Shown: positions 36,117 through 47,655 of the stretch, piece by piece
How the letters are laid out: every line of letters begins with the position of its first letter
How positions within the stretch are numbered: the first letter of the stretch is position 1
Assembly (NCBI RefSeq): GCF_026210795.1
Contig: NC_089429.1
Span: 6,853,001 to 6,917,000, forward strand
DNA length: 64,000 nucleotides
Direction of reading: 5' to 3'
Origin: Rhizophagus irregularis
Taxonomy: Eukaryota; Glomeromycota; Glomeromycetes; Glomerales; Glomeraceae
Position numbers and translations under genes: made by a program
The notes under the pieces: generated by a model
The model's input: only the letters and a program-made list of their open reading frames with translations
Databases searched by the model: none
What the model was told of the DNA's origin: nothing

Positions 36117-37713
36117 GAAAAGAAAAATAATATCATTAATCTGTTAATAAAAATTTCTTATAAAAAAGACTGAAAATTCCTAGCGAAATAGAAAAAAATT
36201 TTATTTTATTTAAAAAAAAAGAAAAACAAAAAAAATAATCCAAAAATCAAAAATCAAACACGAACATTTATACAAAATTCACTCTCACTCCAAAATTCTA
36301 ATGTGAAGAAGAAAGTATGATACTAGTATGAATAAGCTCTTAGCTCATCATAAGAAAATGGAAATAATTACAATATATAAGAAATATATGTCTCTATTCT
36401 TTTAGTATAATAGTTTTATTTTTTGTATTATCTAAATTTGAGAATTCCAACTGCAGCAGCCATAACATATGGTGGTTTTAAAATTATTTATAATGTTTAA
36501 TAATGAGATAATATATGATCAACTTATAGCAATTGATGGAATTTCTACTAAATAAATCAATAGTAAAAGGGCTAGTTGAACTTTAGGCTAATATCCTGTT
36601 CTTGATTTCCACTGCATAAATTAATGGATCATAATAGATTTTCCGCAGTAAGTAAAGGTGGCAATTTCTATTCAATCTAATTCTGAATAGGGTCTGATAA
36701 AAATATTTATCCATAGTAAAACGTACATGAATGTAAGGATGCAATATCATCCCATAATTCAAGTATAATCAATAAAATTGAACCATTGCTATGATAAACT
36801 TGAGAATCAGTTTATATATGTTCCAGTTTGTATATGTTCCTGTTCCACATATTTTAAGGTGAAGTCACAGTAAGAGTGATGGTATCTAACATATTTATTC
36901 AGACAAACTTGTAAGAGTGTTTTGTAACTTACAAGGAACCAAATGTCTGAATTCAAATATGAGTGAAAATTTATACATTCGCTTATATTAGAGAAATAAG
37001 AATAAATTCCTTTACTATAGTTTTGTAATGCGCAAAATATGGTGTTTCATTTGCAGCTTCTTCTAAAGCTAAGTGTAACGATGTGCAACACAATGTATTG
37101 ATGTAATAAAATTATTAAGTTTTTTTGGTTGTAATTAAAATCTTAAATGAAGTCACTAGTCTTGGCTTGAGTCTTGGTGAAAAGATTTTCTCCTCAAAAG
37201 ACATGGTGTCATTAAATCAGACATTTGTTATAAAAAGTATATACCAATTATTCATATATATTTACTTTGCTTTTTTCTTAATGACTTAATTTGTAAAATC
37301 CTAATTTAACAAAATTCTGTAAATTATTACATTAAAGCCTATGAATTTACATGGCTAGTTTGTGCACATTTTTTACCAACAATTCAATTAATTTAGACAA
37401 GTGCTACTGATAGTACTATAATTACTCTAGGTTGTGGATAACAAATAGGGTGATCAATAATGTATCTAATAAGATGTCATACTAGTTAAATTTCTTGCAA
37501 TATTCTTCCTAAACTTTTGCTAGTGTATAGGAGGATAGTATATTAGCTCTTAAGATAAATACTGATGCAAAAAAACTATTTATTGATGATAATTAAATGG
37601 TTTGCTTTGTTCTTTAGAGATAAAATCATGTATATTATCAAGAATATGTAGTATTCCAAATATGATTAATAAAAGAGAACAAGGTCTGTTTTCAAATCTA
37701 AATTATTTTCTTC

Positions 37714-38075
37714 TTGACACTTCTCTTAATAAATTTTTAATACTAGTTATAACTAGTATATATGGTTTTTTCAAAAAAATAAAATCTTATTTAGAATTAA
37801 ACACTTTATTTGCTGTTTCCTTACTGTAATATCTTCTTTTAAATTTTTTATTTCCTCCATCAAATTTTTTATTTCGCAATCCTTTTCTACAGTATTTTCT
37901 CTCAAATTATTTATTTATTGACTTTTTTCTATGATATCGCCTTCAGTTGATTTTCTTGTTCATTAAAATTAAAGTACTTGACACTTCTCTTAATAAAATT
38001 TTAACACTAGTTATAACTAGTATATATGATTTTTTTTTAAAAAAATAAAATCTTATTTAGAAATTAAGATACTTT
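37714..38075 (+). repeat. Direct duplication of about 95 bp
   Basis: CTTGACACTTCTCTTAATAA at about 37715 and 37978 starts a shared segment with ACTAGTTATAACTAGT, itself a palindrome, and AATAAAATCTTATTTAGAA. The copies lie about 263 bp apart. Confidence 0.8.
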
Positions 38076-38786
38076 GTTAATATCTGTAAAATATTTTGAT
38101 ATTTTTGTGAAATTTGTAGTGTTTATTTCAATCTTATTGAATAGCCACTAAATCCATTTATTAATTTGGCTTTTAAGTAATATAATAAATATTTGCATGA
38201 TACATTATTAGTGTAATGCTTATATTACATGTGTATTATTACAAATATGGGTTTGTAAAATAAAAGGGTATATGTATAGAAGTGATTTCAAGTGTTGTTA
38301 AGAAAATTTCTTGCTAAATAAAGAATGTTTCTAAATGTAAACCAAATGAAAACTTTAATAATAATGAGTAAGAGAATTTCTTTTATATTACAATATACAA
38401 TAATATGTATGAAATAGTATTTGAAGGATGTTCATATTGAAAAAGTATTCATTTTTAAAATATTGTGTGAATTTATTTGATATTTACTAGTATTTTAATA
38501 GTATTTTAAGACTTGGAATTATATATTATTTATGGAATGTACGTTCCTTTTTTTTTAAAAAAAAAAAAAATCTAATCTAAAAGGGGGAGAAGGGAAAAGT
38601 CTGATCAGAAAAAAATTTCATGGTTGATTAAATACTTTCTAAATGAGGTCAAGATGAAATAATATGGCTTATGATGTTTATTTATTTGCATTTGTTGATG
38701 GCTTTGGTAATGGCTTTTGTAGTGGCTTTGTCTTCGGGCTTTGCATGATTTTGTAAAAAGAGAAAATTAATAAGGGCTATTATGTA

Positions 38787-39244
38787 CACAGTGAAATTCA
38801 ATAAACCGGATCTATCGGTTCCACTAAAAATATCCGGTTTATCGGGATTTCTGGTATAGCGAAAAATTTTGACATATTGAAAAAAAATTTTCATGTTAAT
38901 AAAACTAATATACACTATATTTTAATTTTTTCATCTTAGTTTAAGTCATAGAGATAGAGGTCATGAAAATGAATATAGAATATTTTAATTAAATATATAA
39001 ATAATATATAACTCCAGCCAGAATTAAGATTTTTATAATTCAGGCCAAAATTAAGTTTTACCGCATCACGTTACTTAAATTTTATTGGTTCATGATCACT
39101 TGATCCGGTTTATCGAATCATTTTTACCATAGCTGGTTAGAAAATTGATCCGTTATAGCGAATATCGAGCTTTTACTAGTAAACTCCGGTATGTCGAAAC
39201 TATTTTAATATAATCGAAGATCCGGCTTATCGAATTTCATTGTG
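38787..39244. mobile_element. Non-autonomous pogo-like (Tc1/mariner) element with TA duplication
   Basis: The 458-bp element begins CACAGTGAAATTC and ends with the complement of CACAATGAAATTC. The inverted ends match at 23 of 26 positions, and TA lies immediately outside each end (38785-38786 and 39245-39246). Repeated CCGGTTTATCG and CCGGATC motifs in both subterminal regions resemble the ends of pogo/Fot-type elements, where the CENP-B-like transposase domain binds; that role is family knowledge. It has no transposase ORF; the 77-codon minus ORF crossing the left end is incidental. Confidence 0.85.
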
Positions 39245-39246
39245 TA

Positions 39247-41111
39247 ATATCTATTTGTTATAAGTCTTAACCCTCACCCCAGATAATATATAAAATCTAT
39301 GTTACACTATATATATTAAGAACTTTAAAAAAATAAAAATAAATAATTTAAATATATTTTATTATTAATATTTTAGGGTGGGTAAAGTAACAAATATATG
39401 ATAAATAAAATAATACGCAACTTGGAATTAGAGGAAATTAGGATTAGAGGATATTAGGATTAGAGGATATTAGGAAAGGATAAATCTTTTCATTAAAAAA
39501 AAAAAATAATAAATTTTTTCACGTATCTCACATATCTCTAACATAAATCGAATTTTAATAATTATTTTAAAGATATAATAACGACTTTTGTATATCGATA
39601 TGTATAATATAAGTTGTGTATTTAAAAGATTTTTTCGCGCGAAATATAAAATATATGTCATTGATTTTTAGGGAAAAGAGAATTTAAGACGAATTTGGAG
39701 AGTATATTTTATGTTCTAAAGATTTAATATGAGTATATATAACTTATTATGCAAGTTTAATTATTTAATTGATCATTTGGAAAACAAAGATCGAGAATCA
39801 CAGTAATAATGTAGCGTTGCTATGTACACTATGTACACCACATAATGAACACCACATTGAGCTCTATTTTATTATTTAAGACGGTTAGTCGGCTCAAAAT
39901 CGGTTTCTACTCTAAACTTATTACCTGAACATTTATATAATAAAAAATATTCTTTCGTTCGTAAATATTTATATGATTCGCCTGACCACGAGAAATGAAT
40001 AATTTTATTTACTTGGTCTTATTATTCATTGTAGATATATTAAACAAGATCGTTTTCTAATAATATGAAATTTTTTGATGAACTTCCAAAATTAGGAAGA
40101 ATTTTATTATTTCATAAATAGATTACTGTCCATAATCTATGAAGCGAAGAGAAATAACTTAATTAGCTCGTGATCAGTTATCAGTCACGTTCACATAATA
40201 TGAGTTGGCGAATCTTTCGGGAAGTTTCATCTCAAACGAAATAATTCCAAATATATGTTATAAGACTGTAGGAGTGAATCAATGAAATTCTTTCAATTCA
40301 TATTATTTCATTCGAAACTTAGAACCAATCACGTATGGATATTAAAGTATCAATGCTGCTTTTGAACAGTTGTCCAATCGTACGTTCATCTAAATGGATG
40401 ATCTCTATAATGAGATCACAATTATAATTTTTTTATTTAAGAAAGTCAATAATATTCTTATCTCATTAAGTTATGGTAATCGAATCTCTTAAGATTATTG
40501 TTAATTGTTTCATTGTTCTTATTACAATTTGGCGCCTTTGATGAGTGTATGGATAAGGTTTATATAAACTTTATTGAAACAAGATATTTCTTTCATAAAG
40601 TTATAAATTGAGGTTTCCAGAATATTTGCTTTATATTCATTCAGTTGTGCTTCAAAAGACAAAAACACTTAATATTTAGATTATGTTATCAATAATATCC
40701 GCTCTCATTAATTAAATACATTATTATTATCTGATATTCATGATCTATCAGATAAAAATAACAAAAATTATTTAATTGTTCATATATTTTATTATTTATA
40801 ATGTTGAATTAAAAAAATTTTTTAAATAAAATGATTTAAGGCGTGCGAGAAGCACTTCTTTTATAAGTAATACAGTAATAACACTATTATTACTATTATT
40901 AGTCATATTATTCGTAAGTTTAAGACTCAAAACATAACAAGAAGGATATCTTCAAAGTATCGCTGGAAAAACTTTATTGAAATTAAAGTTATTTCATTGC
41001 AAACCAGATCATATATATGTGCAGTACGTGGCTAAACTGGTGAAAGTTCAGGAAAAAAAGTTCGGTATATCTGTAACTATGTCACGTGAATCAGTATAAT
41101 AATCAAATTTA
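39247..41111. other. Gene-free stretch
   Basis: No gene is recognised. GATTAGAGGATATTAGGA is repeated in tandem near 39430-39475. The rest is AT-rich. Confidence 0.4.
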
Positions 41112-41735
41112 CTAATTTATCAATGACTCCAGCGATAAAATTATGGTATCATCAATAAAAAAATCGTGCGGACGGTGACATGCTACAGTTACGTACATAT
41201 ATGATGGTAATGGTAGCAGGCCATAATTTATAGGAGTAAATCCATCTCGACTTCTTTTTAATAATAACTGAATGGAAAATTTATACGGTATATATAATTC
41301 TCTTAAATGAGTAAATTTATTATTATCTGCCATCTTGAATTAACTGAAACAATATTTAAATCGAATCAATATTCTAGTAATTTATAAGGACGGACTTTTT
41401 ATAGGAATTCTTATACAATAAACTAAAAAAATCTAATGTTGCAAATTATTTTCAATTGTTTAAATCATTATCTGACCAAGTATTAGAATCTAAAATAAGA
41501 GTTGGATTTGCAAAAAAATCTATTTTAATAAATATTCCCAAACTTCATCCCTTTTAATAAGTTGAACTAACTTAAATATTTTCTCTGGAGATTTGGCAAT
41601 TAAATATGTAAAATTGTTGGGTCGTAATAAATAATTTGATTGAAAAATGAAAACTTGTTTAAATAAAAAATACACATATGTATCTATTTTGATCCGATCA
41701 TCGATCCAACCTAAAAGGCGGCTAAAGGGCAAGAA
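41112..41735 (-). pseudogene. BTB-BACK-TLD type protein fragment
   Basis: Two minus-strand pieces fit one decayed gene. The first (41732-41520) ends SPEKIFKLVQLIKRDEVWEY, characteristic of the BACK region that follows BTB in the expanded BTB/Kelch/TLD proteins of these fungi. A frame-changed stretch FANPTLILDSNTWSDNDLNN follows at about 41460-41520. The second (41333-41112) contains LRELYIPYKFSIQLLLKRS, then RDGFTP, matching the start of a TLD domain (RGSRDGFTP). No BTB domain is visible upstream, and the TLD is cut short. BTB proteins commonly serve as CUL3 ubiquitin ligase adaptors. This copy cannot encode a full protein. Confidence 0.65.
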
Positions 41736-42216
41736 AAAAATTAAATTAATTGCCGATCGATGATGGAAATGAAATGATTAATAATAATAAAACTTAACTT
41801 TTTTGAGACTGGATTCACACGGATTGGTTACGGAACATGCACATCACCTCGATAGCCAATCAAACTATTCTAACCATAACCAACACTTAACAAACACGTT
41901 TCATATTACACAATTCACGCAATTTTTTTTTTACAGATGTGCAATTTATTTATTTTTTTTTAATTTTTTTTTATTAACGATTCCTTTATTAATAAAATAT
42001 ATGACAAATCTTAATTTATTTTTGATGCGTTTTATATATTCTGTATCACATACAATTCCATAAATTGAAAATATTTTCAAGGTTCTTTGTCTCGATGTTA
42101 CAAAATTATTCTTTTTTGATAAATACAAAATCAAGATTTTTTTTTTTTTAACAGATAAAGCAAGGTTTTAAATTTTAATTATTTCATTCAATTATTTTTT
42201 TCGCATGTAGTAAATC
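41736..42216. other. Intergenic, AT-rich
   Basis: Only incidental ORFs across T-runs are seen. Confidence 0.4.
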
Positions 42217-42446
42217 AGGACCCAGAAATATATATAAAAGGATCAGGTTTGAGTTTGCGTATTTTGAACTAAAACATTCATGAAAATCTTTCTTTTTTTA
42301 TATAATTTTTGATAATTCCAGTCAGAATTTTATTTCCTATTATAGTAACCGACTGACATTATCATAATTCCGGCCCTGAAAAAATGCGTGCAGCTCATAG
42401 TAAAAAAATTTTTTCATCACCTGACCACTATATATTTCTGGGTCCT
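42217..42446. mobile_element. hAT-like MITE with 8-bp target duplication
   Basis: Perfect 18-bp inverted ends AGGACCCAGAAATATATA bound a 230-bp non-coding element. Direct repeats AGTAAATC flank it at 42209-42216 and 42447-42454. An 8-bp duplication is the hallmark of hAT transposition. The perfect ends and duplication suggest a fairly recent insertion. A transposase of the same superfamily, broken, lies at 50831-52036, but I cannot show that it recognises these ends. Confidence 0.9.
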
Positions 42447-42846
42447 AGTAAATCATAAATATATTAACAATCTATATTTAGAGTTGACAATGATTGTTAA
42501 CAAATAATAAATTCGGTTAAGAATCTGAGCGCTAATACTTTTACATGAACTGCAAAATTCTTAAGATATGTAATCATAAGCATTGGTATATACAAGTTAT
42601 ACAAGTTTTGTCAATTTTGCCAATCTCTCATGCTTAGAAATAAGCATGTCTCACGTTTTAAGTTCAAGATGATTTTACGAATACTTTTCATTTTACGTTA
42701 ATTATCATTTGCAGATAAAACAAACAACATGGTTAATTTATTTATAGCACAAATAAAATGATCGTGGAGGATGTACATGTTTTCTGACAAACAAACAATC
42801 GGTATTAGGCTGTTGTTTATATTAATTAAATTAATTGATATGATCA
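42447..42846. other. Intergenic, AT-rich
   Basis: No feature is recognised. Confidence 0.4.
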
Positions 42847-43931
42847 ACAAAATGTCTTTACTTTTATTTTTATTTTTATTAATGGGTTCCAGTTAGAAAC
42901 CTAACATGGATGCGATTATAAGTAGAAAATTACATATAAGTCAAAATTGACAAAAATACTAACTAAACTACACGTGAAAATAATCTACTCAAACTGGTGG
43001 GCAATTAACAGGAAGAAGGTATAATGTGAGATACTAAAATTAGACCCCACGACACAAAAACCCAGATAACGCCACTGCTTCCCATACTCTCGCTTAGGTA
43101 AACCTAAGTTTTGGTAAGTTGAAGCCCGTACCCCGCAGATTATCAAACTGAACCGCCAGCTCCTGGTTGGAAAAATCCCCCCACACTGGTCGATAAAAAT
43201 AAATTCTCCAAGTGACTATATTACCAGAGTTAATAAACTACCTAAGAGTAAACTAAAGGGGAACTTTTTAGTGTCGTGCAATCCCCGAAAGGACACCCAC
43301 CTCATTTCGAACGATCCCTCCAATCTAAACTAAACCGCAGAAAAAAACCCATAATAGTCCAAACATGTGCCACCTTGACCTCACCTGACCAAAAACTGAT
43401 CACCAAGATCTGCACCCCCTTAAATTACACCCAACTCTCTCAAAAGAAAAGATCTACAAACCACCTGATGTCGATCAATTTTGGGATACCCCCCTACCCC
43501 CCAGAAAAACTCCAAAAAGCAGAAGGCAAAAAAGAAAGATGAGAAAAATTCACCAAAAAAATAAGAAAAATTCATAACCCTAGGAAAACCAACCCAAAGG
43601 AGTAAAAACCTAGGTAAAGAGGGAAATTTCACCAAACTATCACCAGGAACAACACCTTATTATTAAGAAAGCGAACTTTCACCACTGAGCGAAATGGAAA
43701 TTTCTTCCTTCCAGCTTGGAATCTTCAACCTTATAACCAAAGTCGTTCAAAACATATGAACAAGTGCCGCTGGACCCAATAGAGACAAGTAGCGGAAACC
43801 AAGTTGGTGTTTTAACCAGGTATTTAGGGCAACTTCTTTAAATACGAGTATTTTAAAATGAGTGAAATATTATTTCCATTAAGAAAAGTGAGAGAAAGGA
43901 GAGAGAGTTTTTCACAAAATGTCTTTACTTT
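42847..43931 (-). mobile_element. 1.05-kb retroposon with 18-bp target duplication
   Basis: An 18-bp duplication, ACAAAATGTCTTTACTTT, lies at 42847-42864 and 43914-43931. The insert (42865-43913) is on the minus strand. Its 3' tail appears on the plus strand as TTATTTTTATTTTTATT at 42865-42882, a (TAAAA)n-type tail. The body is markedly richer in GC than the surroundings and has no convincing protein. Its 3' region shares GGGCTTCAACTTACCAA, a TATGGGA stretch and GGTGG.GCAATTAA with 63330-63450, the untranslated end of the LINE at 63.2-64 kb. It is thus either a severely truncated LINE or a non-autonomous derivative using the LINE's 3' end. Confidence 0.85.
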
Positions 43932-44316
43932 AAAACAATAAAAAGATATTATTGGGCGTTTTTTATAAAACTAGTAACGATTTTGTTGATCATTTGTTGA
44001 TCATTTATTTTTAAATTTATTATAAATTTTATCACGAGATTTTCTATGGAAATCATTTCTCAATTTGTTATTAAAACACCTGCTGAATTGCCTTGAAATT
44101 GAAAATCATTTCCCTTTTTATAAAAAAATTTCCTTTTTGGTAAAAAACTCTCAGATTAATCTTATATAACTTTATGTCAATGTCAATGACAATGACAATG
44201 AAAAAAACTTCTAATGCCAACTTTTCGCAAAAACTCTTCCTGTGCCACTAAAATTCCCTGTTAAATTGTTGCATCATTCAATATTTGCATAATTTCATTT
44301 TTTTGTTGATCATTAA

Positions 44317-44849
44317 CCCTATAAAAAGTATTATACTTAAAATATATTTAAAATATATTTAAAATATACTTAATTTAAAAATTGCAAAATACTTAAAATA
44401 TATATTTAATATATCTAAAATATACTTAAAATTATCTTAAAACATATGTCTAATATATTTAATTTTTGCCCATATACTTAAAATATATTTAAATTATATT
44501 TAAATTAAAATTTAAGTATATTATAAGACTATTATAAGTATATTTTTTATGTATTTAAAATATACTTAAAATATATTATAAAATATATTATAAGTATATT
44601 TTAAGTATGTAAAAAATATATCTATAATATACTTAAATTTTGATTTAAGTATAATTTAAGTATATTTTAAGTATTTTGGCAAAAATTAAATATATTAAAT
44701 ATATTTTAAATATATTTTGTAATTTTAAATACATTTTAAGTATATTATAAGTATTTCGCAATTTTTAAATTAAATATATTTTAAGTATAATTTAAATATA
44801 TTTTAAAAAGTTTTTAATTATATTTTAAATATAAATACTTTTTATAGGG
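44317..44849. mobile_element. CCCTAT-ended palindromic element, copy 2
   Basis: The ends are CCCTATAAAAAGTATT and its complement, with TAA immediately outside both (44314-44316 and 44850-44852), a possible 3-bp duplication. The interior is again a long inverted array of TACTTAAAATATA-like repeats, about 530 bp in all. The shared design with 33474-33817 defines a family. It has no ORF. Confidence 0.75.
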
Positions 44850-44937
44850 TAAAATTTCATAAAATATTGCAAAAAAATAAAAAAAATTGTAGAAAAAATG
44901 TTTCAGCATTTTTTCATATAATTATTATTAAAAAAAA

Positions 44938-46004
44938 CGCCTAAACGGCATTTTTTCATATTATTTAATGGAAAAATGCCGTTTTGGCATTTTTTTTCAC
45001 TTCTTTTATGAAAAAAATCGCCAAAATGGCGTTTTTTCATATTATTTAATGGAAAAATGCCGTTTTGGCATTTTTTTTCATTTCTTTTATGAAAAAAATC
45101 GCCAAAGCGGCATTTTTTCATATTATCTTATGGAAAAATGCAGTTTTGGCATTTTCTTTCACTTCTTTTATGAAAAAAATCGCCAAAACGGCATTTTTTT
45201 CATATTATTTAATGAAAAAATGCTGTTTTGGCATTTTCTTTCACTTCTTTTATGAAAAAAATCGCCAAAACGGCGTTTTTTCATATTATTTAATGGAAAA
45301 ATGCCGAAACGGCATTTTTTTTCACTTCTTTTATGAAAAAAATCGCCAAAACGGCATTTTTTCATTTTATTTAATGGAAAAATGCCGAAACGGCATTTTT
45401 TTCACTTCTTTTATGAAAAAAATCGCCAAAGCGGCTTTTTTCATATTATCTTATGGAAAAATGCCGAAACGGCATTTTTTTTCATTTCTTTTATAAAAAA
45501 ATCGCCAAAGCGGCAATTTTTTCATATTATCTTATGGAAAAATGCCGTTTTAGCATTTTTTTTTACTTCTTTTATGAAAAAAATCGCCAAAATGGCGTTT
45601 TTTCATATTATTTTATGTAAAAATGCCAAAACGGGATTTTTTTTCACTTCTTTTATGAAAAAAATTGCCAAAGCGGCTTTTTTCATATTATCTTATGGAA
45701 AAATGCCGTTTTGGCATTTTTTTTCACTTCTTTTATGAAAAAAATCGCCAAAACGACATTTTTTTTCACTTCTTTTATGAAAAAAATCGCCAAAACGGCA
45801 TTTTTTTCATATTATTTAATGAAAAAATGCCAAAACGGCATTTTTTTTACTTCTTTTATGAAAAAAATCGCCAAATCGGCTTTTTTCATATTATCTTATG
45901 GAAAAATGCCAAAACGGCATTTTTTCCACTTCTTTTATGAAAAAATCTCCAAAACGGCATTTTTTCATATTATTTGATGGAAAAATGCCGAAACGGCATT
46001 TTTT
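44938..46004. repeat. 81-bp tandem array of GCCGTTTTGGC hairpins (array B)
   Basis: About 13 units with a period of about 81 bp (GAAAAATGCC-like starts at 44971, 45052, 45133, 45214 and 45296). Each unit contains two short hairpins: ATGCCGTTTTGGCAT or ATGCCGAAACGGCAT, and ATCGCCAAAACGGC. Conserved TCACTTCTTTTATGAAAAAA and TCATATTATTTAATG spacers join them. Several overlapping ORFs in both strands (up to 143 codons) are products of the periodicity; a period divisible by three keeps frames open. I do not regard them as genes. Confidence 0.95.
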
Positions 46005-46019
46005 AGCATTTTATTAAAT

Positions 46020-46095
46020 AAAAAAAAAACGTTGCAAAAACGTTTTTTAATATACAATTAATTTAAAAAGAACGTTTCTCAACGTTTTTTCTTTT
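46020..46095. repeat. AACGTT-type palindromic repeat, first block (array C)
   Basis: AACGTTGCAAAAACGTT and AACGTTTCTCAACGTT are short palindromic units belonging to the family that resumes at 46400. Confidence 0.7.
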
Positions 46096-46106
46096 TTTTT
46101 ATAAAT

Positions 46107-46386
46107 CAGGTTACCCGGTCACCTGAAATGACCCGAATATTTTCAGGTCAAAACGGGTTACCTGAAATGACCCGAATACTTTCAGGTCAAACGGGTCAGG
46201 TCAGGTCAGAGCAGGTTACCCGACCTGACCCGACCTGATAAAAATTTTTGGTTCAGGTCAGACAAATTACCTGACCCGACCCGACCCGTGCGGAGCTCTA
46301 GTCAGGTCAGGTCAGGTCAGGTTATATCAGATTATCTGTTTGACCTGACCTGACCTGAAACCTAAAAAATTTCAGGTTAACCCAAA
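46107..46386. repeat. (GGTCA/GACCC)n repeat (array D, first block)
   Basis: Repeats of CAGGT and complement GACCT/GACCC in both orientations, including GGTCAGGTCAGGTCAGG, form mutually complementary tracts. At 46287-46300 GTGCGGAGCTCTA follows three GACCC units. Such pentamer-rich tracts ending in an AGAGCTC sequence resemble termini of some hAT elements, but I cannot identify a matching second end or target duplication. Confidence 0.75.
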
Positions 46387-46399
46387 TGATTTTTATTAA

Positions 46400-47030
46400 A
46401 TTATTGAAAAAAAATGTTGCGCAATGTTTTTTTCTAATATAATGTTATATAAAAAATGTTTTCACAACGTTTTTCAATAAAATATAAAAAAAAAATGTTG
46501 CAAAACATTTTTTCCTAATATAATGTTATAGAAAAAACGTTTTCGCAATGTTTTTCAATAAAATATCAAAAAAAAAGTTGCGAAACATTTTTTCCTAATA
46601 TAATGTTATAGAAAAAACGTTTTCGCAACGTTTTTCAATAAAATATCAAGAAAAACGTTGCAAAACATTTTTTCCTAATATAATCTTATAGAAAAATCGA
46701 TTTCGCAATAAAATATCAAGAAAAATGTTGCAAACATTTTTTCCTAATATAATGATATAGAAATAACGTTTTCACAACGTTTTCCAATAAAATATCAAGA
46801 AAAATGTTGCGAAACATTTTTTCTATAACATTATATTAGGAAAAAACATTTCGCAACATTTTTCTTAATATTTTATTGGAAAACGTTGTGAAAACGTTTT
46901 TTTCTATATCATTATATTAGGAAAAAATATTTTGCAACGTTTTTCAATAAAATATCAAAAAAAAAACATTGCAAAATGTTTTTTTCTATAGAAAAAATGT
47001 CTTCGCAATATTTTTCAATAAAACAAGAGT
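46400..47030. repeat. AACGTT-type tandem array (array C, second block)
   Basis: Units of about 80-86 bp contain an AACGTTTTCGCAACGTT-like hairpin, CAATAAAATATCAA, GTTGCAAAACATT and CCTAATATAATGTTATAG. In the last units (from about 46800) the order is inverted, so the block is a large inverted repeat as well as a tandem array. Confidence 0.9.
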
Positions 47031-47149
47031 TCTGTTTAAAGGGGAGTTAGGACTATAAAATATAAAGTATATGAAATATGATTTATTTTGAACTTGTTCA
47101 TTTCAATAAAATCATGACATTCGAAAAAATCTATGTTACAACCTAATAG

Positions 47150-47655
47150 CTTAATTCTAATTAGCTAATTTAGTATTAGGTTTTAATTTAAAAAATTAAG
47201 CAGTATCAAGGAGAATTCTCGCAAATTTTTCTTAATACTGCTTAAATTATAATTTAGCTAATTTAGTATTAGGTTTTAACCTAAAAAATTAGGCAGTATT
47301 AAGGGAAATTCTCATGAATTTTTCTTAATACTGCTTAATTCTAATTTAGCTAATTTAGTATTAGGTTTAATTTAAAAAATTAAGCAGTATCAAGACAAAT
47401 ACTCGCGAATTTTTCTTAATACTGCTTAATTCTAATTTAGCTAATTTAGTATTAGGTTTTAATTTAAAAAATTAAGCAGTATCAAGAGAAATTCTCGCGA
47501 ATTTTTCTTAATACTGCTTAATTCTAATTTAGCTAATTTAGTATTAGGTTTTAATTTAAAAAATTAAGCAGTATCAAGGGAAATTCTCACGAATTTTTCT
47601 TAATACTGCTTAATTCTAATTTAGCTAATTTAGTATTAGTTTTAATTTAAAAATA
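47150..47655. repeat. 92-bp tandem array of long hairpins (array E)
   Basis: Five to six units with a period of 91-92 bp (AATTTAG starts at 47251, 47343, 47434, 47526 and 47618). Each unit is nearly a complete hairpin: AAGCAGTATCAAG..GAAATTC pairs with GAATTTTTCTTAATACTGCTT (arms of about 20 nt), and CTAATTTAGCTAATTTAG forms a second palindrome. Substitutions in one arm are sometimes matched in the other. Confidence 0.95.

Larger units (their letters stand above)
33818..38786. other. Gene-poor stretch with small duplications
   Basis: No gene is supported. It holds a tandem duplication at 35812-36116 and a direct duplication at 37714-38075, listed separately. A shared segment around TTTTAATCCGAA...AACAAAAGCAA occurs at about 35656 and again at about 60435. 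Confidence 0.4.

Noticed and set aside
43276-43635. ORFs on both strands inside the 42.9-kb retroposon
   Set aside because: They lie in the GC-richer non-coding body of the retroposon, overlap each other on opposite strands, and show low-complexity Phe/Lys composition.
44338-44840. CRISPR-like regular repeats
   Set aside because: The short repeats have no unique spacers of constant length and are arranged as an inverted array between transposon-like ends. The other arrays in the cluster are plain tandem repeats with conserved spacers.
45065-45496. 143-codon ORF and neighbouring overlapping ORFs in array B
   Set aside because: They arise from an 81-bp repeat whose length is a multiple of three; similar ORFs exist in several frames and on both strands, with no domain.
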